A DNA stretch of 64,000 nt, taken from NCBI RefSeq assembly GCF_963678635.1, contig NC_087063.1, forward strand, positions 74,173,617 to 74,237,616, in the 5' to 3' direction. The translations under genes were made by a program, and so were the position numbers. Below the pieces are notes generated by a model that saw only the letters and a list, made by a program, of their open reading frames with translations, was not told the origin of the DNA and did no database searches. Source of the DNA: Symsagittifera roscoffensis. Its lineage: Eukaryota; Xenacoelomorpha; Acoela; Convolutidae. Of the stretch, positions 21,874 through 33,150 are shown in pieces. How positions within the stretch are numbered: the stretch's first letter is position 1; every line of letters starts with the position of its first letter.

Positions 21874-23108
21874 TTTTTCGTTTTATGACTGTTAATGCGT
21901 AGTGTTCAATATGTCTGATTGATTGATTCCAATTGTATAGACGTAGTGGTTTATTTTTGTATATCTTTTTTATTCTTCGTTTTCCTTGTATTAATGAATG
22001 TGATGTCGTTTCTGAGTCAGAAAAACATATTTGATCATGAACTGGATAGTTTCTATTTACTGAGTCTTTTAGTTTGTAAAGTGCATCTAAATTACTGGTT
22101 TCTGATTCGAAGACTACGTTTCTTCGCTTGAAAAATCTTTTTCGCGTAATTTATCTTGGTTTACTCAAACTTTTTCTTTTGTTTGTTTGTCTTTATGTTC
22201 GAATATATCCTATTAGTTGTTTGTGTGGGGTGATTACAAGATCGTATATTTCGTTATTGATTTCGCAATTGTGTAATACGATTGTTTGTTTATTTCCTAG
22301 TTTGTTTAGTGACATAAGGTTTAGGATGATGGATGCAAGATTGTTTTTAGTGACTTTAAAATTTTAGACTGTTAGTCCTTAAGGTTTTTTTGGGGTTAGC
22401 CCAGCTTGGGTCTTGTATATAGGGTTGGAGAGAAAAGTATATGGAGGATTCTCGATTCCGGAGAATGATTTTTACTTTCTCGTGACTATTCTAAGTTAAG
22501 GTGTTAACTTACTTAATCATACTTAGGGGTAATGATTTTGTTTAAGGGTTGGAGAATAGTAAATCAATCCACAAGGTTCAGGTATAATTAGAACGCAAGT
22601 AGTTCGTAAGGTACTATTTTAAGCTTACTAAGTTTAAGTATTAGCCTGGGTCAGGTAAGAAAGGGGGGTCAAGTGAAGGATGACTAACCGAAGTTCTTCA
22701 CTTTTCAGCCTAATTAGAATGGTTAGGTTGATTGAAAATTTTCTATTTGTCCTGGGTGTTTGAAAGGCTTGGGTAGTGAATGGACGTTTGAGGTCTTTAG
22801 ACACTTCATTAACTGGGTGGGTGAGAACAAAATTGTTCTATTTGATCCAAGGATAAGCCTTGATGATCAGGATATAGATTTAATGATATAAAATTGATCA
22901 AATTAAATGTTTAATTGAGATCCAAGGATAGCCTTGATGATTTGTTTTAAGTTTAAACTAATTTAGGTTAAATAAGAGTAAAAAGTAGGATAGGCCTTTT
23001 AGAAATATTTTTGAGTTTAAGTGATATCAAGTTTAGTTTTGAATGATAATAGTTGTTTTATGATTGCCGTTATGTTTAGGTGATGAAGCTGGAGATGACA
23101 AGATGATT
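20075..23108 (-). repeat. 3,034-bp tandem duplication, copy 1
   Basis: Nearly identical to 23,109-26,143. Every frame inside gives identical protein in both copies (for example 20,665-21,069 and 23,699-24,103). Differences seen are one G in a G-run (6 G near 22,663 versus 7 G near 25,697) and one T/A near 22,960. It contains the gag N-terminal half and the leader block with a TATA-like element. Confidence 0.95.
22370..22560 (-). promoter_or_regulatory. retrotransposon promoter-like block (also at 25,404-25,594 and 26,905-27,095)
   Basis: On the minus strand this block reads AACCCTATATACAAGACCC, a TATA-like element, followed by GGGCTAACCCC. It then runs into a short open frame starting ATGTCACTAAACAAACTAGG (MSLNKLGNKQTIVLHN...) at about 22,310. 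The block is present three times and is well conserved in all three. Promoter activity is inferred from the TATA-like motif only. Confidence 0.35.
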
Positions 23109-26100
23109 TGTGCCTGTAAATACCATGAATGGTTCATTTGATGTTATTGACGATCCACCCATTAGGTATGGATTCATTGTCATTTGTAGTGATTCTGCGT
23201 CATTTCTTTTCTGTGAGAAGTTTGTAAGTTGACTTTTTGTTATTTCATGTTGTTTTAAATAATATGGTAACGGGGTTTCATTTCGCATTTGTGTTAGTTG
23301 GTAAGAATATGTACTGACAGGGTTTTGTAACTGTACTGGTTGGTGGGATTGTGAACTAATTTGGTTTTGCATGTGCAATGGTTGGTGACTTTGTGTATTA
23401 GCTGAGGTTCGTGGATAAAATTTTATGTTTTGAGATGCTTGATTTTGTCGAGATTTTTGTACAAGATACTCTTGAGTATATGTTGCAAAAAAATCTGGTT
23501 GATACTAATCGTCATCATCTGATGATAGTTAGTTGGATGTATGGGTAACTTTCACTCTGATCCTGTGAGGGATGTGGATAGTCATGGAAGTTTATTGAAT
23601 TTGATGATAAATTGGAAAAATTTTTTTTTTGTGAAAACAAAAGTGATTTGCGTATTTATTCGGGAGGAATGAGTTGTTTGTGATGGGTTGACATAATTCT
23701 AATTGTGTTCTGCAAAACTGTTTCTGGTGAATGTTTTTCGTTTTTGCGATGGTTGCGTCATTGGTATATGTGTTCGATAGTCCATATGTGAATATTGTGG
23801 AGCAACTGAGGGTTTAACCGTAGATTGTAAGGTTACCTGTTGTAATATTGGATTTATGGTTCTTGGCGTTATAAAGTTTGGATGTATTAGTGAAATATTT
23901 TGTTGTGTGGTTATTACTATTGTTTCAACTGTTTCTTCATTTATGAAATGTGATGGTGTTTGAATGTCTTGTTGGGTAAGGTTTCTAGTTCCATTTAGAT
24001 TTTCCTGTTGTACAATAGTTGAGTTTAAACTATTATTTTCTCTTCTATCAGGTAAAAATGAATTGTAATTTAAGGGTGTTGCATCTATTGTGAGTGGGAT
24101 CACTTTTACATAATCTTTGTGAATAGAAATTGCATTAATTGCTTGAATTGAGATGTCTATTGGTATGTTCAGAAATAGTAGATGAGACCAATCAGGGTCC
24201 CAAAAATAAACTGATTGTTCTGCAAGAACAGTTTCGTCATCTGTACTTTGGTTCTAAAATTTTTTCTTGCTTGTGAAATTAAATCAATATTATGTGTGAA
24301 ATAGTCATTATTAAACCATGCTAAGATTTTTTTTGTAAATTATGTTTGACATTTTGTGATACTTTATAATTTGAAAAGTTTTTACGAATTGCGTTTAAAA
24401 ATACTGAAAATGCTGCAATTTCTTTTTCCTACGTTTGTGTGTCTCGATGTTTGAACTGGTGACAAAATTTGTGTTTCTGTTTTTTCTAGTTTAGATAAAC
24501 AACTATATATTATTGAAAAAACTTGGTTAGTAATTTTTGAATTTGCGCTTTGTGAATTTTGGTATTGTATGTTTTTAATGTATTCTGTGAATACCTTTGA
24601 AAACTCTAAATCAACGTCGTCTGTTTGAATAACATTTTTACCACGAAATTTACTTGGTGTACTGATTTCTATGGTATAAAATTCCATACTGTTGTGTCAG
24701 TTTACATATTCCTTTTAAACAATGATCAATAATTTGTCTTTTGATTTTTACTTCTGGGAATTCTGCTTTACATGGGCTAATTCCTCGTTTGATCAAGTTT
24801 GCGATCAAATTATGGCAAAATTGTATTTGTCCTCTATCATCAGTAAGTGAGTTGATGAGAAATGGAAAAACAGAGTTCTCGTCTGGACTTTCTTCACTTT
24901 GACTCATTTTTTCGTTTTATGACTGTTAATGCGTAGTGTTCAATATGTCTGATTGATTGATTCCAATTGTATAGACGTAGTGGTTTATTTTTGTATATCT
25001 TTTTTATTCTTCGTTTTCCTTGTATTAATGAATGTGATGTCGTTTCTGAGTCAGAAAAACATATTTGATCATGAACTGGATAGTTTCTATTTACTGAGTC
25101 TTTTAGTTTGTAAAGTGCATCTAAATTACTGGTTTCTGATTCGAAGACTACGTTTCTTCGCTTGAAAAATCTTTTTCGCGTAATTTATCTTGGTTTACTC
25201 AAACTTTTTCTTTTGTTTGTTTGTCTTTATGTTCGAATATATCCTATTAGTTGTTTGTGTGGGGTGATTACAAGATCGTATATTTCGTTATTGATTTCGC
25301 AATTGTGTAATACGATTGTTTGTTTATTTCCTAGTTTGTTTAGTGACATAAGGTTTAGGATGATGGATGCAAGATTGTTTTTAGTGACTTTAAAATTTTA
25401 GACTGTTAGTCCTTAAGGTTTTTTTGGGGTTAGCCCAGCTTGGGTCTTGTATATAGGGTTGGAGAGAAAAGTATATGGAGGATTCTCGATTCCGGAGAAT
25501 GATTTTTACTTTCTCGTGACTATTCTAAGTTAAGGTGTTAACTTACTTAATCATACTTAGGGGTAATGATTTTGTTTAAGGGTTGGAGAATAGTAAATCA
25601 ATCCACAAGGTTCAGGTATAATTAGAACGCAAGTAGTTCGTAAGGTACTATTTTAAGCTTACTAAGTTTAAGTATTAGCCTGGGTCAGGTAAGAAAGGGG
25701 GGGTCAAGTGAAGGATGACTAACCGAAGTTCTTCACTTTTCAGCCTAATTAGAATGGTTAGGTTGATTGAAAATTTTCTATTTGTCCTGGGTGTTTGAAA
25801 GGCTTGGGTAGTGAATGGACGTTTGAGGTCTTTAGACACTTCATTAACTGGGTGGGTGAGAACAAAATTGTTCTATTTGATCCAAGGATAAGCCTTGATG
25901 ATCAGGATATAGATTTAATGATATAAAATTGATCAAATTAAATGTTTAATTGAGATCCAAGGATAGCCTTGATGATTTGTTTTAAGTTTAAACAAATTTA
26001 GGTTAAATAAGAGTAAAAAGTAGGATAGGCCTTTTAGAAATATTTTTGAGTTTAAGTGATATCAAGTTTAGTTTTGAATGATAATAGTTGTTTTATGATT

Positions 26101-26143
26101 GCCGTTATGTTTAGGTGATGAAGCTGGAGATGACAAGATGATT
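23109..26143 (-). repeat. 3,034-bp tandem duplication, copy 2
   Basis: Second copy. It is directly adjacent with no filler: the junction at 23,108/23,109 joins the leader sequence ...AAGATGATTTGTG to the gag-internal sequence CCTGTAAATACC. It holds a full second gag head with its ATG at 24,905-24,907. Confidence 0.95.
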
Positions 26144-26412
26144 TGTGTATAGTAATAGTTTCTGATCATACTAAATATTTTTTTTTTATCAATAAATAAT
26201 TTTTTCCAGATATCTTTTTTGAATTTTACTCCAGTTTTGGAGGAAACGACTAGAAGTGTTTTTATCAATCATTATTGTACAATCGTAAGTTTAGCGTCTG
26301 TAATATTTGTTGAAAATTTTTCTTGAAGGATTCTATGTTTGCAAATGAAAATCTAAGTTCATTGCTAATAAAATTCCAAATATAAAAGTTTGTGTTGGCT
26401 TTTGCCGTACGA
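24905..26412 (-). repeat. ~1.5-kb leader repeat, unit A
   Basis: From the gag-type ATG at 24,907 to the gag-type ATG at 26,417. It contains the short MSLNK frame, the promoter-like block and a gag-head/leader stretch. It is diverged from unit B (26,413-27,899), with several substitutions and a different middle part. Confidence 0.75.
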
Positions 26413-26417
26413 CTCAT
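26265..26417 (-). CDS. alternative gag head, 50 residues
   Basis: An ATG at 26,415-26,417 opens a 50-codon frame (MSRTAKANTNFYIWNF...) ending in TGA at 26,265-26,267. It occupies the same place, just 3' of the same leader sequence, as the MSQSEESPDEN start at 21,873 and 24,907, and the first two residues are shared. The equivalent at about 27,895 has lost one base in the fourth base position after ATG and is frameshifted. It probably represents the original N-terminus of gag or a leader peptide. Confidence 0.4.
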   Translation of the reverse strand: MSRTAKANTNFYIWNFISNELRFSFANIESFKKNFQQILQTLNLRLYNND

Positions 26418-27899
26418 TTCTTCGTTTTATGACTGTTAATGCGTAGTGCTCAATATGTCTGATTGGTTGATTCGAATTGTATAGTTGTACTGGTTTATTT
26501 TTGTATATCCTTTTCATTCTTCGTTTTCCTTGTATTGATGATTGTGGTGTGGTTTCTGAGTCAGAAAAACATAGTTGATCATGAACTGGGTAGTTTCTAT
26601 TTTCTGAGTCTTTTAGTTTGTAGAGTGCATCTAAATTACTGGTTTCTGATTCGGAAACTGCGTTTCTTCGCTTTGAAAATCTTTTTCATGTAATTTGTCT
26701 TTGTTTACTTGAAATTTTTTTATTGTTTGCCTTCTTCGAATATATCCTTTTGTTTGTTTGTGTGGGGTGATTACAAGATCGTATATTTCGTTATTGATTT
26801 CGCAATTGTGTAATACGATTGTTTGTTTATTTCCTAGTTTGTTTAGTGACATAAGGTTTAGGATGATGGATGCAAGATTGTTTTTAGTGACTTTAAAATT
26901 TTAGACTGTTAGTCCTTAAGGTTTTTTTGGGGTTAGCCCAGCTTGGGTCTTGTATATAGGGTTGGAGAGAAAAGTATATGGAGGATTCTCGATTCCGGAG
27001 AATGATTTTTACTTTCTCGTGACTATTCTAAGTTAAGGTGTTAACTTACTTAATCATACTTAGGGGTAATGATTTTGTTTAAGGGTTGGAGAATAGTAAA
27101 TCAATCCACAAGGTTCAGGTATAATTAGAACGCAAGTAGTTCGTAAGGTACTATTTTAAGCTTACTAAGTTTAAGTATTAGCCTGGGTCAGGTAAGAAAG
27201 GGGGGGGGTCAAGTGAAGGATGACTAACCGAAGTTCTTCACTTTTCAGCCTAATTAGAATGGTTAGGTTGATTGAAAATTTTCTATTTGTCCTGGGTGTT
27301 TGAAAGGGTTGGGTAGTGAATGGACGTTTGAGGTCTTTAGACACTTCATTAATTGGGTGGGTGAGAACAAAATTGTTCTATTTGATCCAAGGATAAGCCT
27401 TGATGATCAGGATATAGATTTAATGATATAAAATTGATCAAGTTAAATGTTTAATTGAGATCCAAGGATAGCCTTGATGATTTGTTTTAAGTTTAAACAA
27501 ATTTAGGTTAAATAAGAGTAAAAAGTAGGATAGGCCTTTTAGAAATAATTTTAAGTTCAATTGATACAAAGTTTTGTTTTGAACGATATTTATTGTTTTA
27601 TTATTGCTGTTATGTATAGTTGATGAAGCTGGAGATGACAAGATGGTTTGTGTATACTAATAATTTATGATCATACTAAATAATTTTTATGTTTTTTTTT
27701 CAATAAATATTTTTTTCCAGATATCTTTTTTGAAATTTACTGCAGTTTTGAAGGAAATGATTAGAGGTGTTTAGTGCCTGTAACAATCATTGTAGGTTTT
27801 TCTTCAAGGATTCTATTTTTGCAAATGAAAATCTAAGTTCATTTCTAATAAAATTCCAATTATAAAAGTTTGTGTTGGCTTTTGCAGTACGACCATAAA
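26413..27899 (-). repeat. ~1.5-kb leader repeat, unit B
   Basis: Partner of unit A. It carries a 73-codon version of the MSLNK frame (26,852-26,631) that is longer than in the other copies. Its G-run near 27,201 has 9 G against 7 and 6 in the others. Confidence 0.75.
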
Positions 27900-27901
27900 T
27901 C

Positions 27902-28043
27902 TAGAGTATACTGGTTTTTTGCGAGTAGGTCTCTTGGAGATGCAACTAAGTTCTAAGTTAAATTCAAATCTTTCTGGTGCTGAAATTACAAGTAATTTCA
28001 GCACTTACAAATAAGTGGGTTGTTAGTTAGATGAATCATGATT
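27902..28043 (-). repeat. truncated 5' LTR end
   Basis: Matches 6358-6500. On the minus strand it would be the last ~142 bp of the 5' LTR, running directly into the leader. The upstream rest of the LTR is missing, so the element was cut at its 5' end and its outer target duplication is lost. Confidence 0.6.
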
Positions 28044-28709
28044 AGAAGAACTTTTTGTATTTAAACTTGCATGTTTTTGTTTCAATCTGGTGTGTGAGAG
28101 CGACTGCTTTGTGGCAACATTGTGAATGAAGTAGATTTTCTTAAAAAACAACCTTTAAAATTCTTCTCATAGCGACAAAAATTTATAGATTTGACACTTA
28201 AAACACCAATTTTACATGAATCGGAAGTTCGGTGAAACTTCCTTGCACTGATCTTGATTATACCGAAACAAATTTGACTTAGTTCGAGACAGAAAAACAT
28301 GTAGAACTAAGTATTTGACTTTATGCACTCGGAAACATTTTGTACTAAATTCTGTCGCATTGTATTTTCCGAACGAATCTGCAATCAACTAGCCTTTCAT
28401 TCTGTTTTTGCATAAAAACAAAGAAAATCTTTTATAAAATTTTTTGATCATTGGGTTGATTTAAATATCTAAATTTTAGTGTTGATGAATATGGAAAATC
28501 GGACATGTAATTTGCAAAAACTGTCAAATAATTTAAGCTAAGACTGAAACGGAAACACTCTATTCAGATTTAAGTTGGAAAAACGAAAAAGTTTGTTTTC
28601 TACACAGATTACATGACGAGTAGATTCTGTTCTTTTTGATAGTGATTTTTTTTTAATTTATTACAGTTAAGCTTTAAAAAAATTGAAAACAATATAATGT
28701 GCCAGATTA
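28044..28709. other. no clearly supported gene
   Basis: AT-rich spacer. A 72-codon minus-strand frame (28,300-28,082) has a mixed, protein-like composition but no recognisable domain, splice site or homology within the window. Confidence 0.4.
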
Positions 28710-28959
28710 TGAAAAAAGGCACTCACTCATTTCCGCTTCAATCATTTCCGCTTCAAAAACACTGTCATTTCCAATCAAAGCATTACCTCTCCCAAGAGCA
28801 GTCAGTTCCAAACCAAAGTCAGTTCCACCTCAACTGATGTATATAACCAACCATTACGAGTAAAACATTCCGTTTGTTTAATCTTGTATACCAAAGCGAA
28901 TAATAGGGACAGAAATAAAACATCCCTTGTGTTTGATAATGTATATCAAAGCGAAAAAA

Positions 28960-29475
28960 GACTGCTCGTATCAGGGCGAAGCCCTGAAAGTTCCGACCAC
29001 TTTTTAAGGGGTATGGATCAGTAATTAGCTATAAAAATTAAGTGTGATTATTAAAGAAAAATTCTAAAATTCGAAATGTTTTCAATGAAAATCATCCCCC
29101 CACGCGCCATATAAAGTACATAAAGATAGATTTTGCTCCTTGTAACAAATCAATTATGGCAAATAAGCTTCTTTCAATCAATTTGGAACAATTTCTAAGA
29201 CGGATTGAATCTCCGCTTACCCGGTACTAGCCTGAAACATATCGCGCGTTAATTGTCCCAAATTGGCCAAATTGGCAATCTTTAAGTCCCCCTAACTTTA
29301 CGAAAAATTATCCAAGTAAAATATCTTTTCAAGTTTAAGCTCAGGACAGCAATACCTTTTGAATTTTAAAAAAATTCAGTCAAAAATGGCTAGGTGAAAA
29401 GTCGATTTTTGTCTGAAGAAAAAACCCACCTCGAGCACAAATATTCCGTTGCTTTCGTATCGAACGTCGGAACAC
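28960..29475. repeat. ~516-bp direct repeat, copy 1
   Basis: Starts GACTGCTCGTATCAGGG and contains AAATCATCCCCCCAC and TATCGCGCGTTAATTGTCCC. It is diverged from the next copy by substitutions and small indels. Confidence 0.8.
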
Positions 29476-30000
29476 GACTGCTCGTATCAGGGCAAAGCCC
29501 TGAAAATTTCGACTGCATTTTAAGGTTTTATGGAGCAGTAATATCCTTAAAAAATTAAATGTATTAAAATAAAATAAAATTTTTTTTTCTAAAATTTGAA
29601 ATTTTTTAGGAAAATCATCCCCCCACACGCCATATAAAGTAAAAAAGATAATCTTCACTCCTTGTAACAAATCAATTATGGCAAAAAAAACTTCTTTTAA
29701 ACAATTTGTAATTATTTTAAGACGGATAAACTCTCCGCGTACGCGTTAATAGCGCGAAATATATCGCGCGTTAATTGTCCCAAATTGGCAAAAATGGCAA
29801 TCTTCAAGCCCACATAACTTTACCAAAAATGATAACAGTTGAAATATCTTTTCAAAGTTGAGCTCAAGACAACAAAACTTTTGGAATGATATCAAAAAAA
29901 TTCCGTCAAAAATGGCTAGTTGAAAAGTCGAAATTTGTCTGAAGAAAAAAACCACCCCGAGTACAAATATTTCGTTACTTTCGTATCGAAAGTCGGAACA
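29476..30000. repeat. ~516-bp direct repeat, copy 2
   Basis: Same landmarks as copy 1 in the same order. Its last 300 bp occur again at 33,151-33,450 through the 3,450-bp duplication. Confidence 0.8.
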
Positions 30001-32063
30001 ACAAAAAAAGGAATAGTTTTAGGGCGGAAATGACTAGTTTGGGTGGAAATGACTGGGGGCGGAAGTGATTGCTCTCAATAAAAAGTATCTTAAATTTAAA
30101 AGCTTATAGGTTAAAAGTTTAAGAGTTGCGGGACATGATTTCGAAGGCGTGTGGATTGTGAGCATGCGCTTGTTGTTCCAAAAATAGGTTGAAACAAGGG
30201 GAAGCAAAGATTGGATTAGATTTCTTGTCTGACTCAGTGAATAACTGCTAGCTGACAGCGAAGAAGTAAAAATCGATCCAAAGATGTAGGGAGATCCGTT
30301 TTAGGGAACTACAAAGACATTATTATTAACAAAGGCAACAAAATGAGAGTTAGTCAGCTTCGAAAAAATGTGAAAGGAAGCTACCGATAATTAAACCTCA
30401 AAAACAAACAATAAGACAGTGTAATGGTTAGTTTTGGGTCTCTTTAGAGCTAAAGTCGGTTATTTTTGATCAAAATCATTCGGACTTTCAATTACCAAAA
30501 AAGACAGTTATCCTCATAAAACTGGGGGAATGTTGCAAAACACAAACGTATTTTAAACTAATTATACAATATAAAGCTACTGGAATGCCTTGATACCATT
30601 TTGATTCCATTTTCTTGTAAATTATTTGGAGTAGGAGAAGGTAGAAAATCAAAAACTCAATGCATCTGCGATGAATCTTGCATCGCAATGTTGACAGTAA
30701 CAACCTTATTTTTTATGTAAACCTATTTTATAGCCATGATCACGTGGTCTGGAATACTGAGACCAAGACATGTGGTTATGATCTATATAAGAGTATGTAA
30801 AATTAGTTTGAACCGATCTTGAATAGACCAGACCGAACACGAATTGACTGAGGTCGAAACAGTTAAAAAAAGATTCCCAGTCAGACTCTTAATTCTACCT
30901 GTTTTTTACCGTTATGGGCGGACTCTTTGGGTGTTTTATTTGTTGGTAGACAATATCTAAGCGTTGATTACGTTATCTTGCACTTAGATAACGACGAAAG
31001 GGCAGAAAACCTAAAAAGCAGATGGAAAAATCACGGCTTCTCAGCTCTACCAAATATGAAAAAATAATCGTATTGTAAAAAAAACCATTAGCTTCAAAAT
31101 TCGTCCAATCAATTAGCAGAAGATGGTTCCAACTGCAAATATTTTTAAAATCGTATATTACACCGGGAAGAATCAAACCAGCAAATTATCATCTCTGGTT
31201 TATGCGTAAAGTTTGATGTTTACAAATTACCCACGTTCACCCTTGAAAACGCAAAATAGTTAAAACAGAAAATTGTGAAAACATAGAATTAGCACACCAT
31301 CCACAATTAATTGATCAATTAGATAAAAAACTGTGCCACCTACAGTTGGGCTTGGGTCAATCAAGCCAGGTGATCTAGAGCCTCCCTTCAGATTGGTCCT
31401 GTCTGGGGGGTTTGTTTCGCCCTATAAATACAAATTGTTGCTTCTGAAATATCTGTTGTAATTAAGTGTTTAAATGCCTGCGTGTTGTGGATTCTAAACT
31501 ACCGAATTAGTAATTTTGCAGAAATTTTGAGGAGCGAATCATAATAGTCTCAAAGGCTGCATACAGCCAACAAATGATTTTAAAAGGCTACAAAAAGCCA
31601 TCAACAAATGTTACCATAAATCTGCGGCGGGTCGGGTCGAAAAACTTTATTCTCCCATTCTATGATAATGAATTTTGGTAAAATGATTTTTCACTTTTTG
31701 ATGAATTTCTTCTAGTTTGCAATTTGTAATTTGAAAACTACAAAGCTAATAATTAATGTCATTGGTCCCTGTTTGGGCCTTAAGAGGAATCGAATCTGAT
31801 GGTGCTAATTAACTTCGCTGAATAAGTTTTGATATAATTTCATATTGGCTAGTTCTTTCATCTAAGGTTTCACTGTATTATTTCTCGTTATTGTACGTAG
31901 GGTAATTTTAAATTCAATTAAGTGTAATACTGATTTTTCAGTAAGAAAACCATCTGAAAATGAAATGATTAAAGACTCGTACAACTGTATTATTTTAAGC
32001 TGAAGACGTTTTGCAGTTTTTTGCAAATATGTTGGTTTCGAAAAAAAATTTTTGTCTCAGCCG
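30001..32063. other. left-flank DNA with no supported gene (also 33,451-35,513)
   Basis: Short minus-strand frames of 67-71 codons exist but are hydrophobic or AT-driven. A CCAAT-type ATTGGTC at about 31,396 and a CCCTATAAATACAAA box at about 31,421 could be a plus-strand promoter, and TCTATATAAGAG at about 30,783 follows a CACGTG E-box at about 30,743. No transcript can be assigned to either. Confidence 0.35.
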
Positions 32064-32412
32064 TTAGGCTCCGATCCTTCTATCTTTATCTGATTTTGAG
32101 GATGGTCCAAAATTGTTGGCGTACTTGACTGTTTTCCATCTCGGTTGAGGAATTACTTCGTGATTACGCATTTTTGCCATATCTTTTTGGGTGTCTGAAA
32201 GAAATGCCACTCATTTTATTTTATTTTGTATTGTATGTATATATTGTTTTATACAAAAGAATACATTTCAGTTTGAAAGTTTTCTCTTCAGTAAGCTTCA
32301 TGCTTTTCGTAATTGCGTGAGAAGAAAACATCAACAGTACGATATAATTTGACTTTTCGTCATTGTTACTAAATAAACTATGCGCAATAATGCCCTTATG
32401 TTCCAAGGACAT
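32064..32412 (-). CDS. candidate two-exon gene, 92 residues, copy 1
   Basis: Exon 1 spans 32,412-32,265 and starts with ATG (MSLEHKGIIAHSLF...). A donor GTATTC follows at 32,264. A 70-bp intron ends in TTTCTTTCAG at 32,195. Exon 2 spans 32,194-32,064 (...YTQKDMAKMRNHEV...) and ends in TAA. The exons total 279 nt, exactly 93 codons, and the split codon TAC restores one frame across the junction. Exon 2 is rich in charged residues and not AT-driven. The frame is also open upstream of the ATG to an acceptor-like TTTCTCCAG near 32,470, so the true gene may have a further 5' exon. No family recognised. Intron size and acceptor match nematode practice. Confidence 0.5.
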
Positions 32413-33150
32413 ATCACCTCTAAGCGATGTTACCAGGTTGCTACTTTGAAAGCTCTGCCTGCTGGAGAAATTGAAATAACGCGGAATGATTTTAGTTTAA
32501 TAGTTATATTTTTATCACGAATTACATTTTGATAAAGCCAGATAATTTTTTTCTTATAATACTAATCCGTGCTGTTTTTTTTGGTTATTTTTCAAATTCT
32601 AACATATAATTTGAAAAGTTCATTGATTTAGTGTTGTGAGAAATGAAATCCATTCCTTATTTATTTAGATCGTATAGTAGTATATGTTGGATGAATTCAG
32701 CCTGGGGGGGGGGGGGGGGATGATGATGACCCCCATGTATTAACATAGGCCGTAAAGTATCCGGTCATCACCCTATATTTTAACATAGGCTATAGATTTC
32801 CCAATGTATTAAGATAGAAATAGGTTTTCCAATATATTAAGATACCAGGTTTCAGATGGTAAGTTTCAGATGGTAAATTTTTTCGGCGCCCGAATTTCCC
32901 ATGTATAGTGTATAGACTTCCCTATGTATTAGAAATTCATGGAAGGGAATGAAGAACTCATTAGGATAGGGAATAGGATTCCTAATGTATTACGATCGTA
33001 AGGTTCCAGATGCTAAGATGGTAAGTTTCAAAAAATTTTGGCGCCCGAGTTTTTTGGAGCTCGAGTTTGCCGATACTTGAATTTTTTAGCTAACTTCTAC
33101 GATTTGTGATATAGTGTATAGATGTATACCCTTTGTGATTATTAAGTATA

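Larger units (their letters stand above)
6356..28043 (-). mobile_element. decayed Ty3/gypsy-type LTR retrotransposon with env-like gene
   Basis: Read on the minus strand from 28,043 to 6356, the order is LTR end, leader, gag, protease, RT fragment, integrase, hydrophobic/proline-rich frame, env-like frame, extra frame, and 3' LTR end. Protease before RT before integrase is the Ty3/gypsy and retrovirus order. The coding strand is A- and C-rich along its whole length, so the plus strand looks T/G-rich, which marks the borders well. Every gene carries stops (TAA, TAG, TGA) or frameshifts, and the RT core is deleted, so the copy is dead. Its size of about 21.7 kb is far above the usual 5-12 kb. 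Part of the excess comes from repetition of the 5' part (20,075-27,900), the rest from extra frames around env. Confidence 0.85.
28715..30080. mobile_element. non-autonomous element with TCATTTCCGC end repeats
   Basis: The left side has repeated TCATTTCCGC motifs (about 28,725-28,780). The right side has inverted versions GCGGAAATGA, GTGGAAATGA and GCGGAAGTGA (about 30,030-30,075). The interior consists of a ~516-bp direct repeat. The right end recurs at 33,475-33,530 because of the larger duplication. Inverted ends with clustered subterminal motifs suggest a DNA transposon. Exact ends and target duplication were not found. Confidence 0.45.
29701..33150. repeat. 3,450-bp tandem duplication of the Polinton left flank, copy 1
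   Basis: All frames and all lines compared are identical to 33,151-36,597 apart from the G-run (16 G at 32,704 here, 24 G at 36,154 in copy 2). The last 475 bp (32,676-33,150) are the first part of the Polinton-like left terminus, so the duplication took flank and terminus together. Confidence 0.95.

Noticed and set aside
27880-27901. Possible tRNA primer-binding site (minus-strand TGGTCGTACTGC) just after the 5' LTR end
   Set aside because: The same sequence at 26,400-26,417 is the start of a gag-type reading frame (ATGAGTCGTACGGC). The TGG arises from a one-base deletion in that start, so a primer site is not supported.
31390-31440. CCAAT plus TATA promoter on the plus strand
   Set aside because: The downstream ATG opens only seven codons and no spliced gene can be built. 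Kept only as a note in the flank entry.
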